Assembly: GCA_015068725.1 (NCBI GenBank)
Contig: SVKA01000011.1
Coordinates: 1 to 50,529, forward strand
DNA: 50,529 nucleotides
Reading direction: 5' to 3'
Source of the DNA: Oscillospiraceae bacterium
GTDB lineage: Bacteria > Bacillota > Clostridia > UBA1381 > UMGS1253
In this document: positions 18,634 to 26,769 of the stretch, piece after piece
Numbering within the stretch: the first letter of the stretch is position 1
How the letters are laid out: every line of letters starts with the position of its first letter
Notes under the pieces: model-generated
What the model saw: the letters and a program-made list of their open reading frames with translations, nothing else
What the model was told of the DNA's origin: nothing
Database searches by the model: none
Program-made: the position numbers and the translations under genes

Positions 18634-19392
18634 ATGAAAAAAAGTTTTTTAAATCACGAAAAGCCACTGCTTACGGCAATGCTACAATATGCCACTCCCG
18701 ATTTGACGGTAGGTGCAATAAGAAATGGTATGGCAAACGGAGCAGACGCTTTTGGAATTCAATTTGAATCTTTAAAAGACGAATACAAAAACGAGGATAC
18801 TTACAAAAGGATTTTTGCCGAATTTAACGACAAACCCGTATATGTTACAAATTACAGACACGGCTCAAACACACACAAAAGCGATGATGTTTTGGCCGAG
18901 GAGATGCTTTATTTTTCAAAAAACGGGGCCACACTCTGTGACGTTATGGGAGATATTTTCTGCAAACACTCTGAAGAGCTTACCGATAACGCCGACGCAA
19001 TCGAAAAACAAATTAAATATATAGATAAACTTCACGAAAACGGAGCAGAGGTTTTAATGTCATCTCATGTTCTTAAATACACCCCCGCCGAAAGGGTTTT
19101 GGAAATTGCTCTTGAGCAAAAGCGCAGAGGTGCAGATATAATAAAAATTGTCACGGGCGCTGAAAATATGGACGAGCAGCTCGAAAACTTAAAAACAACG
19201 CAGCTTTTGAAAAAAGAGCTCGGTGCACCATTTTTGTTTTTATCAGGCGGCGAATGCTCAATTCACCGAAGACTCGGTGCAAAACTTGGCTGTTGCATGT
19301 TTCTTTGTGTATATGAGCATTATGCAGGCTCTACGCCAACCCAGCCGCTTTTGAGAATTGCTAAAGATATGCGGGATAATATGGGTTTTTAA
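18634..19392 (+). CDS. Type I 3-dehydroquinate dehydratase-like enzyme, substrate uncertain
   Basis: The 252-residue protein resembles AroD class I aldolase-fold enzymes. Aligning by eye with Salmonella AroD, the Schiff-base Lys is Lys171 (GADIIKIV), the catalytic His is His145 (VLMSSHVLKYTP), and the C-terminal Arg, Ser and Gln ligands match Arg212/213, Ser233 and Gln237 (AGSTPTQPLL). But the AroD substrate residues Glu46 and Arg48 (EWRVD) fall on FGIQFE, and Glu86 is also missing. So the covalent chemistry is likely kept but not necessarily dehydroquinate as substrate. It is the first gene of an operon with an SDR and a quinone-oxidoreductase-like enzyme, divergent from an AraC regulator, which suggests catabolism rather than aromatic amino acid biosynthesis. 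Confidence 0.7.
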   Translation: MKKSFLNHEKPLLTAMLQYATPDLTVGAIRNGMANGADAFGIQFESLKDEYKNEDTYKRIFAEFNDKPVYVTNYRHGSNTHKSDDVLAEEMLYFSKNGATLCDVMGDIFCKHSEELTDNADAIEKQIKYIDKLHENGAEVLMSSHVLKYTPAERVLEIALEQKRRGADIIKIVTGAENMDEQLENLKTTQLLKKELGAPFLFLSGGECSIHRRLGAKLGCCMFLCVYEHYAGSTPTQPLLRIAKDMRDNMGF

Positions 19393-19420
19393 CAACTTTA
19401 TTATAAAGGAGAGAGTTATA

Positions 19421-20164
19421 ATGTTTAAAGGAAAAACCGCTTTAATAACAGGCGCCGCATCCGGTATTGGCAAGGCAACGGCCATTACTTTTGCGGAAAA
19501 AGGTGCAAGCGTCGTAATTGTTGATGTTGACAAAGAAAAACTCGAGTGCACCAAAAAAGAGGTTGAAAAAATCGGGGCTGACGTTATTTCGTATATTTGT
19601 GATATCAGCAACGAAGAAAATGTAAACGAGGTCGCACACGACGCAGTTAAAAGATTCGGCAAAATTGATATTCTTGTCAACAATGCAGGCGTTTTTCGTG
19701 ATATGAGCGACTTTCTGGACACGCCCGTCGAACTTTGGAAAAGATATTTTGATGTAAATGTTATGGGAACGTTGTATTTTACCCGCGCGCTGCTTCCACA
19801 AATGCTTGAGCGTTCATATGGAAAAATAATTAATGTCGCATCAGTCGCCGGCGTATATGGAAATCCCCGTATGGTACATTATTCAGCAACCAAGGGTGCT
19901 ATTATCTCAATGTCAAAGGCACTTGCCAAAGAGGTTATTGATAAAGGCGTAACGGTAAACTGTATATCGCCCGGCTCTGTAAATTCGTCAAAAGACAGCA
20001 TTGACACCGGCTCATACGAGGGCTTTGGCGCACAGGCTGCATACATCAAAAGAAGCGGCTCGCACAGAGAAAACGCCAACCTTATATGCTTTCTTGCAAG
20101 CGATGAATCAAGCTACATAGTAGGTCAGAATATCCAGATTGACGGATGTCGCAAGGTACAATAA
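19421..20164 (+). CDS. Short-chain dehydrogenase/reductase (SDR)
   Basis: A 247-residue classical SDR. The cofactor motif TGAASGIG is at residues 10-17, an acidic residue at the end of beta-2 (VIVDVD) favours NAD(H), NNAG is at 87-90, the catalytic Ser is in NVASVAG (Ser141) and YSATK is at 154-158. The overall pattern is FabG-like, but the context (dehydroquinase-like enzyme 28 bases upstream, oxidoreductase 34 bases downstream) suggests a hydroxyl-group dehydrogenase in the same catabolic route. The start at 19421 follows AAAGGAGAGAG; the longer frame upstream overlaps the previous gene and lacks a good site. Confidence 0.88.
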   Translation: MFKGKTALITGAASGIGKATAITFAEKGASVVIVDVDKEKLECTKKEVEKIGADVISYICDISNEENVNEVAHDAVKRFGKIDILVNNAGVFRDMSDFLDTPVELWKRYFDVNVMGTLYFTRALLPQMLERSYGKIINVASVAGVYGNPRMVHYSATKGAIISMSKALAKEVIDKGVTVNCISPGSVNSSKDSIDTGSYEGFGAQAAYIKRSGSHRENANLICFLASDESSYIVGQNIQIDGCRKVQ

Positions 20165-20198
20165 AAACAAAAAATTATGATAAAAGGAGATAGATAAA

Positions 20199-21182
20199 AT
20201 GAAAGCTATTCTTGTAAATGATGACAAAAGCTTAAGATGGGATGACGTTGCTGATCCTGTTATGGGCAGCGAGGATTGTCTTATTAAAATAGAAGCAGCA
20301 GCACTTAACCGTGCAGATCTTATGCAAAGAGAAGGCGATTATCCGCCGCCACCCGGATGTCCAGACTGGATGGGACTTGAAATTGCGGGTACGATTATAA
20401 AGGTTGGCGAAGATGCGGCAAAAAAATCTTCGTGGAAAATCGGCGATAAAGTATGTGCGCTTTTAGGCGGAGGCGGTTATGCAGAGTATGTTAACGTAAA
20501 ATATGATATGCTTATGCCAGTTCCCCAGAATTGTTCAATGGTAGAGGCGGCAGCAATTCCCGAAGCATTTGCAACCGCATATCTCAATCTCTTTATTGAA
20601 GGCGGTCTTAAAGAAGGAAACACACTTCTTATGAATGCAGGCGCAAGTGGTCTTGCAAGCGTAATTATTCCTATGGCTAAAGCATTTGGTGCAAGAGTAA
20701 TTACAACAGTGCTTTCCGACGAACTTAAAGAATCTATAAAGCACCTTAATGCTGATGTTGTTGTTAACACAACAAAAGAAAATATTGCAGACGTGCTTAA
20801 GAATGAGCTTGAAAACGGACATGGCGTAGATGTTGCAATCGACTGTCTTGGCGGCGAAATTATGGGGCAGTGTATTCATTATCTGACTCACGGAGCGCGC
20901 TGGATTATGATAGCTGCTCTTGCTGGCACAAAAACGCAAATTGACTTAAAAAATATTTATGTAAGAAATGTTCGTATAATTGGAAGTACGCTTCGCTCCA
21001 GAACCCCTGAAATGAAGGCGTTCATTCTTTCCGAGCTTGTAAAAAATGTTTTTCCAAAAATTGAGTCAGGCGAGGTAAAGCCAACAATATATAAAACACT
21101 TCCTATAACCGAGGCGGAAGCGGCTCAGGAAATTCTTTACAAAGGTCAGAATGTAGGCAAGGTTGTTCTGACTGTCGAATAA
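20199..21182 (+). CDS. Zinc-independent NAD(P)H quinone oxidoreductase-like (MDR family)
   Basis: A 327-residue medium-chain reductase of the quinone oxidoreductase/PIG3 type. The N-terminal GroES-like domain has LNRADLMQREGDYPPPPG and LGLEIAGT-like MGLEIAGTIIKVGE, typical of this branch, without the zinc-ligand cysteines of alcohol dehydrogenases. The nucleotide-binding domain has NAGASGLASVIIPMAKAFGARV. C-terminal GSTLRSRTPEMK is also typical. It would reduce an enone, quinone or similar carbonyl with NADPH. It is the last gene of the operon before a strong terminator. The preferred substrate cannot be inferred. Confidence 0.87.
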   Translation: MKAILVNDDKSLRWDDVADPVMGSEDCLIKIEAAALNRADLMQREGDYPPPPGCPDWMGLEIAGTIIKVGEDAAKKSSWKIGDKVCALLGGGGYAEYVNVKYDMLMPVPQNCSMVEAAAIPEAFATAYLNLFIEGGLKEGNTLLMNAGASGLASVIIPMAKAFGARVITTVLSDELKESIKHLNADVVVNTTKENIADVLKNELENGHGVDVAIDCLGGEIMGQCIHYLTHGARWIMIAALAGTKTQIDLKNIYVRNVRIIGSTLRSRTPEMKAFILSELVKNVFPKIESGEVKPTIYKTLPITEAEAAQEILYKGQNVGKVVLTVE

Positions 21183-21210
21183 TATAACACATAATCGCAA
21201 TATAACTCCA

Positions 21211-21248
21211 AAACTCCGGTTTGATATCTTTTCCAATCCGGAGTTTTT
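21211..21248 (+). terminator. Terminator after the quinone-oxidoreductase-like gene
   Basis: AAACTCCGG (21211-21219) pairs with CCGGAGTTT (21238-21246), followed by TTTTT, with an 18-base loop that can pair further. Confidence 0.8.
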
Positions 21249-21520
21249 CATTTTTTATGCTATTTTCCCTTGCAAATTCACCAAAAATGCAAGCAGAAAA
21301 CATTACTAATTTTTAAAAATGCAAAAAATGCACAAAAATTTCATTAATTTTTCTTGCAAAATATCTTAAAAAATATTATTATATAGGTAGAGTGTTCTCA
21401 TAATGCACAATTAGTCTGCAATTGTGTCAGGTTATTTTTGTGCAAAATACGACATCACAGTTGGCTGCTTACATACGAACTTGAAAACTTGTAAGAAATA
21501 TAAACAAGGGGGAAACAAAC
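21249..21520 (+). other. AT-rich leader region upstream of the PucR-type gene, no gene seen
   Basis: There is no ORF. It contains short repeats of AAAATGCA near 21290-21330, a promoter at 21354-21382, and downstream of that a palindrome, CACAATT and AATTGTG around 21405-21425 with a 7-base centre. The palindrome could be a hairpin in the untranslated leader or an operator. Confidence 0.45.
21354..21382 (+). promoter_or_regulatory. Probable promoter of the PucR-ftsEX operon
   Basis: TTGCAA (21354-21359), 17-base spacer, TATTAT (21377-21382), giving an untranslated leader of about 130 bases. Confidence 0.5.
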
Positions 21521-22606
21521 GTGATAAAAAAGACTTTTCAAAGTGTGATTAATCAAATGGATGCTTTTCTAACATCTCCGGTAGGCGTGATGGACTGCGA
21601 AGGCTTTGTCCTTGCAACAAACGCATCGGAAAATATGACAGAATACTCCGACATATTCCTTAGCACAGTAAATGATTCTCTCGAAATACATAGCTGCCGC
21701 GGATACAGCGTATGCGGAATAAGCAAAACGGGCAAGCCGGAGTATATTGTGTATGTGCGCGGAACCGATGACGAATCAAAAAGAAACTGTATGATGCTCG
21801 CCGTATCGCTCAGCAACATAAGACTTTTTTATGATGACAAATATGATAAAACCACCTTTGTAAAAAATATAATTTCAGATAACACATTGCCGCTCGATTT
21901 ACACCAGCGTGCGCGCGAGCTTCACATGGATTTTGACACAAAGCGCGTTGTTTTCGTTGTAAAGGTTACACAGCCAAGCGACGTTGCCGCAATTGATATA
22001 TTTATGGGAATGTTTCCTGAGCTTGACCGCGATTTTGTATTTGCGATGGACGAGAGCACAATTGTGTTTATAAAGGAAATTGATAATGACACAACCGAAA
22101 CAGAGCTTGAAAATCTTGCCCAGACAATAATTGACACACTAAACAGCGAGGCTATGATGAATGTTCTGGTAGGAATAAGCACTCCCACCGAAAACCTTAA
22201 TATGCTCGCAAGTGCATACAAAGAGGCACAGGTTGCCCTTGAAATAGGAAAAGTATTTGAAAATGACAAATACATATTAAGCTATAAGAGTCTTGGCGTA
22301 GGAAGACTTATTTATCATCTTCCGACACGTCTTTGCCAGCTTTTCTTGCAGGAGGTTTTGACAAAGAAGGGCCTTGATGCGCTTGACGATGAAATTATAA
22401 CAACTATTTTTGAGTTCTTCAAAAATGACCTCAACGTAAGCGAAACGGCAAGAAAGCTCTATATTCACCGAAACACTTTGGTATACAGACTCGATAAGGT
22501 ATTAAAAACTATCGGACTTGACCTTCGAAAGTTTGACGATGCAGTAGTATTTAAGGTTGCAATGATGGTTAATCAATATCTGACTTCAAATCCTATGAAA
22601 ATATAA
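21521..22606 (+). CDS. PucR/CdaR-family helix-turn-helix regulator
   Basis: A 361-residue protein. The N-terminal region (about 1-115) looks like a sugar-diacid or GAF-like sensor. The middle is a GGDEF-like linker (VLVGISTPTENLNMLASAYKEAQVALEIG) typical of CdaR/PucR proteins. The C-terminal HTH_30 has FFKNDLNVSETARKLYIHRNTLVYRLDKVLKTIGLD, in which the RNTLVYRL recognition helix is characteristic. A GTG start follows AAGGGGG. It lies 30 bases before ftsE and appears co-transcribed, a gene order I associate with Clostridia. Its ligand is unknown; control of the cell-envelope operon is inference. Confidence 0.85.
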   Translation: MIKKTFQSVINQMDAFLTSPVGVMDCEGFVLATNASENMTEYSDIFLSTVNDSLEIHSCRGYSVCGISKTGKPEYIVYVRGTDDESKRNCMMLAVSLSNIRLFYDDKYDKTTFVKNIISDNTLPLDLHQRARELHMDFDTKRVVFVVKVTQPSDVAAIDIFMGMFPELDRDFVFAMDESTIVFIKEIDNDTTETELENLAQTIIDTLNSEAMMNVLVGISTPTENLNMLASAYKEAQVALEIGKVFENDKYILSYKSLGVGRLIYHLPTRLCQLFLQEVLTKKGLDALDDEIITTIFEFFKNDLNVSETARKLYIHRNTLVYRLDKVLKTIGLDLRKFDDAVVFKVAMMVNQYLTSNPMKI

Positions 22607-22636
22607 CGACTATAAATTGCAAACGGAGATATACAA

Positions 22637-23323
22637 ATGATATATTTTAGTAATGTTACAAAAACATATGAAAATGGTACAACCGCTCTTGACAATGTAA
22701 GCTTTCACATCGAAAAAGGCGAATTCGTGTTTGTTGTAGGTCCGAGCGGTGCCGGCAAATCAACTCTTACACGTCTTCTGATGCACGAAGAGCTTCCCAC
22801 AAGTGGTTCAATTATTATTGATGGCATAAAAGTAGAAGATTTAAGGCCGAGCGACATTCCTTATCTTCGCCGCTCTATCGGCGTGGTATTCCAGGATTTT
22901 CGTCTGCTCGACGACCGCACAGTATATGAAAACATTGCATTTGCAATGAAGGTTGTCGGAGCTACAAGACGCGAAATACGTCGTCAGGTTCCCGCCCTTT
23001 TGAGCGTGGTAGGCCTTTCAAACAAGGCGCGACTTTTCCCGACACAGCTCTCTCGCGGAGAGGCACAGCGCGTAGCTGTCGCACGCGCGCTTGCAAACAA
23101 TCCGCCCATACTTTTGGCAGACGAGCCGACAGCGTCGCTTCCGCCAAAAATGGCAGAAGAAATTGTCGCACTTCTCACTGATATTAACCTTCGTGGCACA
23201 ACCGTCATTATGTCGACACACGCAAAAGACATCGTCGATATGATGCAAAAGCGTGTTATTGCAATCGAGGACGGCCAGCTTGTGCGCGACGAGAAGGGAG
23301 GCTACGGCTATGAAAGCAAGTGA
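22637..23323 (+). CDS. ftsE: Cell-division ABC ATPase FtsE
   Basis: FtsE powers FtsX to activate peptidoglycan hydrolases at division or elongation sites. 228 residues: Walker A GPSGAGKS at 35-42, Q-loop VVFQDFRLL near 84-91, Walker B ILLADEP with Glu163, H-loop STHAKDIVD. Two motifs deviate from the family: the signature LSGGE is LSRGE (138-142), and the D-loop GNLDP is ASLPP (166-170), so the D-loop Asp is missing. The stop overlaps the ftsX start by 14 bases, implying translational coupling. The identity is supported by ftsX and an M23 hydrolase directly downstream. Confidence 0.93.
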   Translation: MIYFSNVTKTYENGTTALDNVSFHIEKGEFVFVVGPSGAGKSTLTRLLMHEELPTSGSIIIDGIKVEDLRPSDIPYLRRSIGVVFQDFRLLDDRTVYENIAFAMKVVGATRREIRRQVPALLSVVGLSNKARLFPTQLSRGEAQRVAVARALANNPPILLADEPTASLPPKMAEEIVALLTDINLRGTTVIMSTHAKDIVDMMQKRVIAIEDGQLVRDEKGGYGYESK

Positions 23324-24200
23324 TTTTCGCTATTTTATTTCTCAGGCCTTAAGGAGCTTTTTTCGAAACGGCCTTATGAGTGTAACATCTATATTTACGG
23401 TGCTTTGCTGTATGCTTATTTTGGGTTTGTTTCTTGTAATAACCATTAACGTAAACCATATAGCAAATCAGGTCCAGGACCAGTGTCAGATTCAGGCATT
23501 TATGGACGAAAAAACCTCGGCTTCACAGCTCAGCACCATAAAAACACAGCTCGAAGGACTTGAAAACGTTTCTTCGGCAGAGCTTTTTACAAAAGCGGAT
23601 GCGCTCGAGTATATGCGCGAAATGTTTGCAGAGAACGCCGACGCTCTTAACGGCCTTGAAAACGACAATCCCTTCCGTGATTCTTATAAAATATCCTTAA
23701 AGGATTTGTCGCTTGCAGCGCAGACGATAGAGCAAATCAAAACAGTAAAAGGTGTTGCAGACGTTGAAAACAAGCAGCCTATGATGGATAATGTGCTCAG
23801 TGTAACAAACACAGTAAAGCACCTGAGCTTCTGGATTATGCTTATTTTGGGACTTGTTTCAATATTTATAATTGCAAATACTATAAAGCTTGCGCTATAT
23901 GCCCGCCGCAAGGAAATTAATGTAATGAAATTTGTCGGCGCAACAAACTGGTTTATACGCTGGCCATTTATTTTCGAAGGCATTATAATAGGTGTTATCG
24001 GCGCAGTTATTGCCTTTGCGCTTACCTCGTGGGGTTATATTATTTCGCTTGGATATCTTTCAGGCTTTAACCTTGATATGTTTACACTGAAAAATTATAA
24101 CGATATCTGGTGGATTTTGCTTTCGTGCTTTATCGGTATAGGTGCCTTTATCGGTGCAGCCGGAAGCGGTATTTCAATAAGAAAGCACCTTGATGTGTAA
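23310..24200 (+). CDS. ftsX: Cell-division membrane protein FtsX
   Basis: A 296-residue permease-like partner of FtsE. It has a cytoplasmic N-terminus (MKASDFRYFISQALRSFFRNG), TM1 at about residues 22-46, an extracellular domain of about 120 residues that would contact the hydrolase, then three TM segments (HLSFWIMLILGLVSIFII; FEGIIIGVIGAVIAFAL; WWILLSCFIGIGAFIGAA). The conserved FtsX segment ARRKEINVMKFVGATNWFIRWPF lies between TM2 and TM3. I start at ATG 23310, 8 bases after GGGAGG; the longer frame back to 23253 lies inside ftsE. Confidence 0.94.
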   Translation: MKASDFRYFISQALRSFFRNGLMSVTSIFTVLCCMLILGLFLVITINVNHIANQVQDQCQIQAFMDEKTSASQLSTIKTQLEGLENVSSAELFTKADALEYMREMFAENADALNGLENDNPFRDSYKISLKDLSLAAQTIEQIKTVKGVADVENKQPMMDNVLSVTNTVKHLSFWIMLILGLVSIFIIANTIKLALYARRKEINVMKFVGATNWFIRWPFIFEGIIIGVIGAVIAFALTSWGYIISLGYLSGFNLDMFTLKNYNDIWWILLSCFIGIGAFIGAAGSGISIRKHLDV

Positions 24201-24241
24201 GGCAATATACTGCCTTTGTTAAAGTGGAGGTACAAACTCGT

Positions 24242-25402
24242 ATGAATAAAAAAACAGTCGTAATAATTTCTTTGGTGCTTGCCTTCGCGATGCTTTTTAC
24301 AGTAATAAGCTCGGTAGCACTGAGCGGTATATATTCTTTATCAGCAGCCGCTTCTGACCTTAATGACAAGCTTAATCAGAACAAGCAAAAACAAAATGAG
24401 CTTCAGTCAGAGCTTGCGCAGACAACCAAGGAAAAAAAGCAGATGCAGGCACAAAAAGAAGCTCTTGATGATGATATGGCAGAGCTTGCAACAAAAATCG
24501 ATTCGATAAACAGGGCTATCGCGAAAAATAACAGCGATATTTCCGAAAAGCAAGCAGAAATCACAAATCTTGAAAAAAATATCGAGGATTCGGACGAACT
24601 TTTGAAAAAGCGCCTTCGCGTAATGTACGAAAAGGGTAGCTCGTCATATCTTGAGGTGCTTTTTTCGGCAACAAGCTTTTCTGATCTTCTGATAAGAATG
24701 GATATGGTTCAGCAGCTTTATGCGCATGACCAGAAGCTTATCGAGGAGCTTACCAATACAAAAAAGGGAGTCGAAGAGGCAAAGGCTACAATCGAATCGG
24801 CAAAAGCGGCAAATGTCGAGCTTAAATCAGAGCTTGCAGCAAAGAAGAGCGAAATACAAAAAAAGAGCGACGAAAGTCAGTCTATAATAAACAAGCTTTC
24901 AAAAACGGAAGCAGAGCTTAAAGCAGAAATTGCGCAAAAGCAGGCAGAAAGCCAAAGCATCTTAAATGCAATTGCCGCTGCAAAAGGACAACATAATGTT
25001 ACTAATACATACACGGGCGGCACACTTGCATGGCCGAGCACACTTTCGGGTACAATTACATCTCGCTTTGGTCCGCGAACATTAAGAGGCATTCCTGATA
25101 ATCATACAGGTCTTGATATTGGTGTTCCTATGGGAACTCCCGTTCTTGCGTGTGAAGCAGGTGTGGTTACCGGCTCAGGTTGGCGTAATGCGTACGGCTA
25201 TTGTATAACAATTGACCACGGCTCAATCACTACACTTTATGCGCACAACAGCGTACTTCAGGTAAAGGTGGGCGAAAGAGTCAGCCGCGGTCAGCAAATT
25301 GCACTTGCGGGCTCTACCGGAAACTCTACAGGACCTCACATACACCTTGGCGTAATTAAAAACGGTAAATACGTTGACCCTGCGCCGTATGTTGGTTTAT
25401 AG
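24242..25402 (+). CDS. Exported coiled-coil M23 peptidase (EnvC/PcsB-like murein hydrolase)
   Basis: A 386-residue exported protein. A signal anchor spans about residues 7-30. A long charged coiled coil rich in Lys, Glu, Gln and Ala (about 35-255) follows, then a C-terminal LytM/M23 domain of about 110 residues. The zinc ligands are present: NHTGLDIG (His, Asp) and GPHIHLG (HxH), plus the upstream catalytic-region His in YAH. It should therefore be an active endopeptidase rather than a degenerate activator like E. coli EnvC. Its place right after ftsEX fits a hydrolase that FtsX binds through the coiled coil. ATG 24242 follows GGAGG at 11 bases. Confidence 0.9.
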   Translation: MNKKTVVIISLVLAFAMLFTVISSVALSGIYSLSAAASDLNDKLNQNKQKQNELQSELAQTTKEKKQMQAQKEALDDDMAELATKIDSINRAIAKNNSDISEKQAEITNLEKNIEDSDELLKKRLRVMYEKGSSSYLEVLFSATSFSDLLIRMDMVQQLYAHDQKLIEELTNTKKGVEEAKATIESAKAANVELKSELAAKKSEIQKKSDESQSIINKLSKTEAELKAEIAQKQAESQSILNAIAAAKGQHNVTNTYTGGTLAWPSTLSGTITSRFGPRTLRGIPDNHTGLDIGVPMGTPVLACEAGVVTGSGWRNAYGYCITIDHGSITTLYAHNSVLQVKVGERVSRGQQIALAGSTGNSTGPHIHLGVIKNGKYVDPAPYVGL

Positions 25403-25442
25403 TAATTTTATCTGTTTTGGGGTAATATAATTTGTAAAGATG

Positions 25443-25464
25443 GGGGCGCTCTTAGCTGCGCCCC
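25443..25464. other. GC-rich hairpin between the M23 and Ctp genes
   Basis: GGGGCGC (25443-25449) pairs with GCGCCCC (25458-25464), with an 8-base loop. No T run follows, so it is more likely a processing or partial attenuation hairpin than a terminator. Confidence 0.45.
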
Positions 25465-25500
25465 TAAAAATAAGTTTAGATATAATTGAGGCGATATTTT

Positions 25501-26721
25501 TTGAGTCAGAAAACAAAAATCACATTAACAGCAATTATCAGCATCGTGGTAACGTTTGTATTTACCGTTACTATGTGCATTGTGTTAAGCGGTCCTATAC
25601 GTTCCTTTCTTGGAGCAGCCGGCTCGGAGCTGTCCGGTTCGGTAAACGGTGGCGCTCTTCTCGGTGAAGTAAAGGCATACCTTGACAATTTTTATATGGG
25701 CGAAATCGACGAAGAAGAGCTTTTTTACCAGGCAGCAAAGGGCATGGCAGCATCTACTGGCGATGTATATACACAGTATTATACGCCCGAAGAATTTTCC
25801 GAATATATGGACCAGACAACAGGAGAATATGTCGGCGTTGGCCTTGTTATAAGTGCTACAACCGACACAAACGAAATTGTGGTTGTGCTTCCTTATGAAG
25901 GTGCGCCCGGGGCTAAAGCAGGCGTTTTGCCCGGTGATATCATAACCGCAGTTGATGGAGTAGCAGTAAACGGAGATATGCTTGACGAAACTGCTGATAT
26001 GATGCGCGGCAAAAACATTGAAAAACCAAAAGGGACACAGGTTACACTTACACTTGTGCGTAGTGGTAGCGAGCCTTTTGATGTCGTGCTCACGCGCGAG
26101 CAGGTTCATCTTAAAACTGTAAGCTCGAAAATGCTTGAAAATGGCATTGGCTATGTTCGCATAATCTCCTTTGATTCCGACACAGACGAAGAGCTTGATG
26201 CCGAACTTAATTCTCTTTTTAACTCCGGTATGAAAAAGCTTGTTTTAGACCTTCGTGATAATGGCGGTGGAGATTTTAATACGGCAATAAGATGTGCGGG
26301 CAAATTTTTAGATGAAGAATCGCTCGTCGTTTACACTCAAAATAAAAATGGCAAGCGTCAGGATTTTTATGCATCGGGAAAAATATGCGATAGCGAAATG
26401 ATAGTCCTTATTAACGGGGGCAGCGCAAGTGCATCAGAGGTACTTACCGGTGCACTTTCCGGAAATGGTCGTCTTAAAAACATCGTCGGCACAAAATCGT
26501 ACGGCAAGGGTATCACGCAAAACATTTTCCAATTAAGAAACGGCGGCGGTATGAGTATAACCGTTGACAAATACTACACTCCGACAGGCGAGTGTATACA
26601 CGAAAAAGGCATAGAGCCTGATATATTGGTAAGTCTTGGTGAAAACGATAAAGTACCAAGCACAACGCTAAGCTATGAGCAGGATTTACAGCTTCAAAAA
26701 GCGGTGGAATTGTTTAGATAA
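25501..26721 (+). CDS. ctpA: Carboxy-terminal processing protease (S41, CtpA/CtpB-like)
   Basis: A 406-residue membrane-anchored serine protease. An N-terminal TM anchor (about residues 8-32), then the S41 N-terminal helical region and a PDZ domain (EYVGVGLVIS ... GVLPGDIITAVDGVAVNG), then the protease core. The catalytic Ser is in NGGSASASEVLTGAL and the Lys in GTKSYGKGITQ, the usual Ser-Lys dyad. It would degrade or mature extracytoplasmic proteins, plausibly regulating the neighbouring hydrolase as Prc-type proteases do. I use TTG 25501, with TGAGGCGAT about 9 bases upstream; TTG 25486 in the same frame is the alternative. Confidence 0.92.
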   Translation: MSQKTKITLTAIISIVVTFVFTVTMCIVLSGPIRSFLGAAGSELSGSVNGGALLGEVKAYLDNFYMGEIDEEELFYQAAKGMAASTGDVYTQYYTPEEFSEYMDQTTGEYVGVGLVISATTDTNEIVVVLPYEGAPGAKAGVLPGDIITAVDGVAVNGDMLDETADMMRGKNIEKPKGTQVTLTLVRSGSEPFDVVLTREQVHLKTVSSKMLENGIGYVRIISFDSDTDEELDAELNSLFNSGMKKLVLDLRDNGGGDFNTAIRCAGKFLDEESLVVYTQNKNGKRQDFYASGKICDSEMIVLINGGSASASEVLTGALSGNGRLKNIVGTKSYGKGITQNIFQLRNGGGMSITVDKYYTPTGECIHEKGIEPDILVSLGENDKVPSTTLSYEQDLQLQKAVELFR

Positions 26722-26728
26722 GCATATA

Positions 26729-26758
26729 AAAAAAGCATCTCACATGAGATGCTTTTTT
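26729..26758. terminator. Bidirectional terminator between ctpA and icd
   Basis: A perfect 13-bp stem, AAAAAAGCATCTC with GAGATGCTTTTTT, and a 4-base loop between convergent genes. Confidence 0.92.
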
Positions 26759-26769
26759 GTTTATCAAAA

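Noticed and set aside
25443-25464. GGGGCGC/GCGCCCC hairpin as another REP copy
   Set aside because: It lacks the ATTCACGAAT centre of the RAYT palindromes and the GTAG flank; it is an ordinary hairpin.
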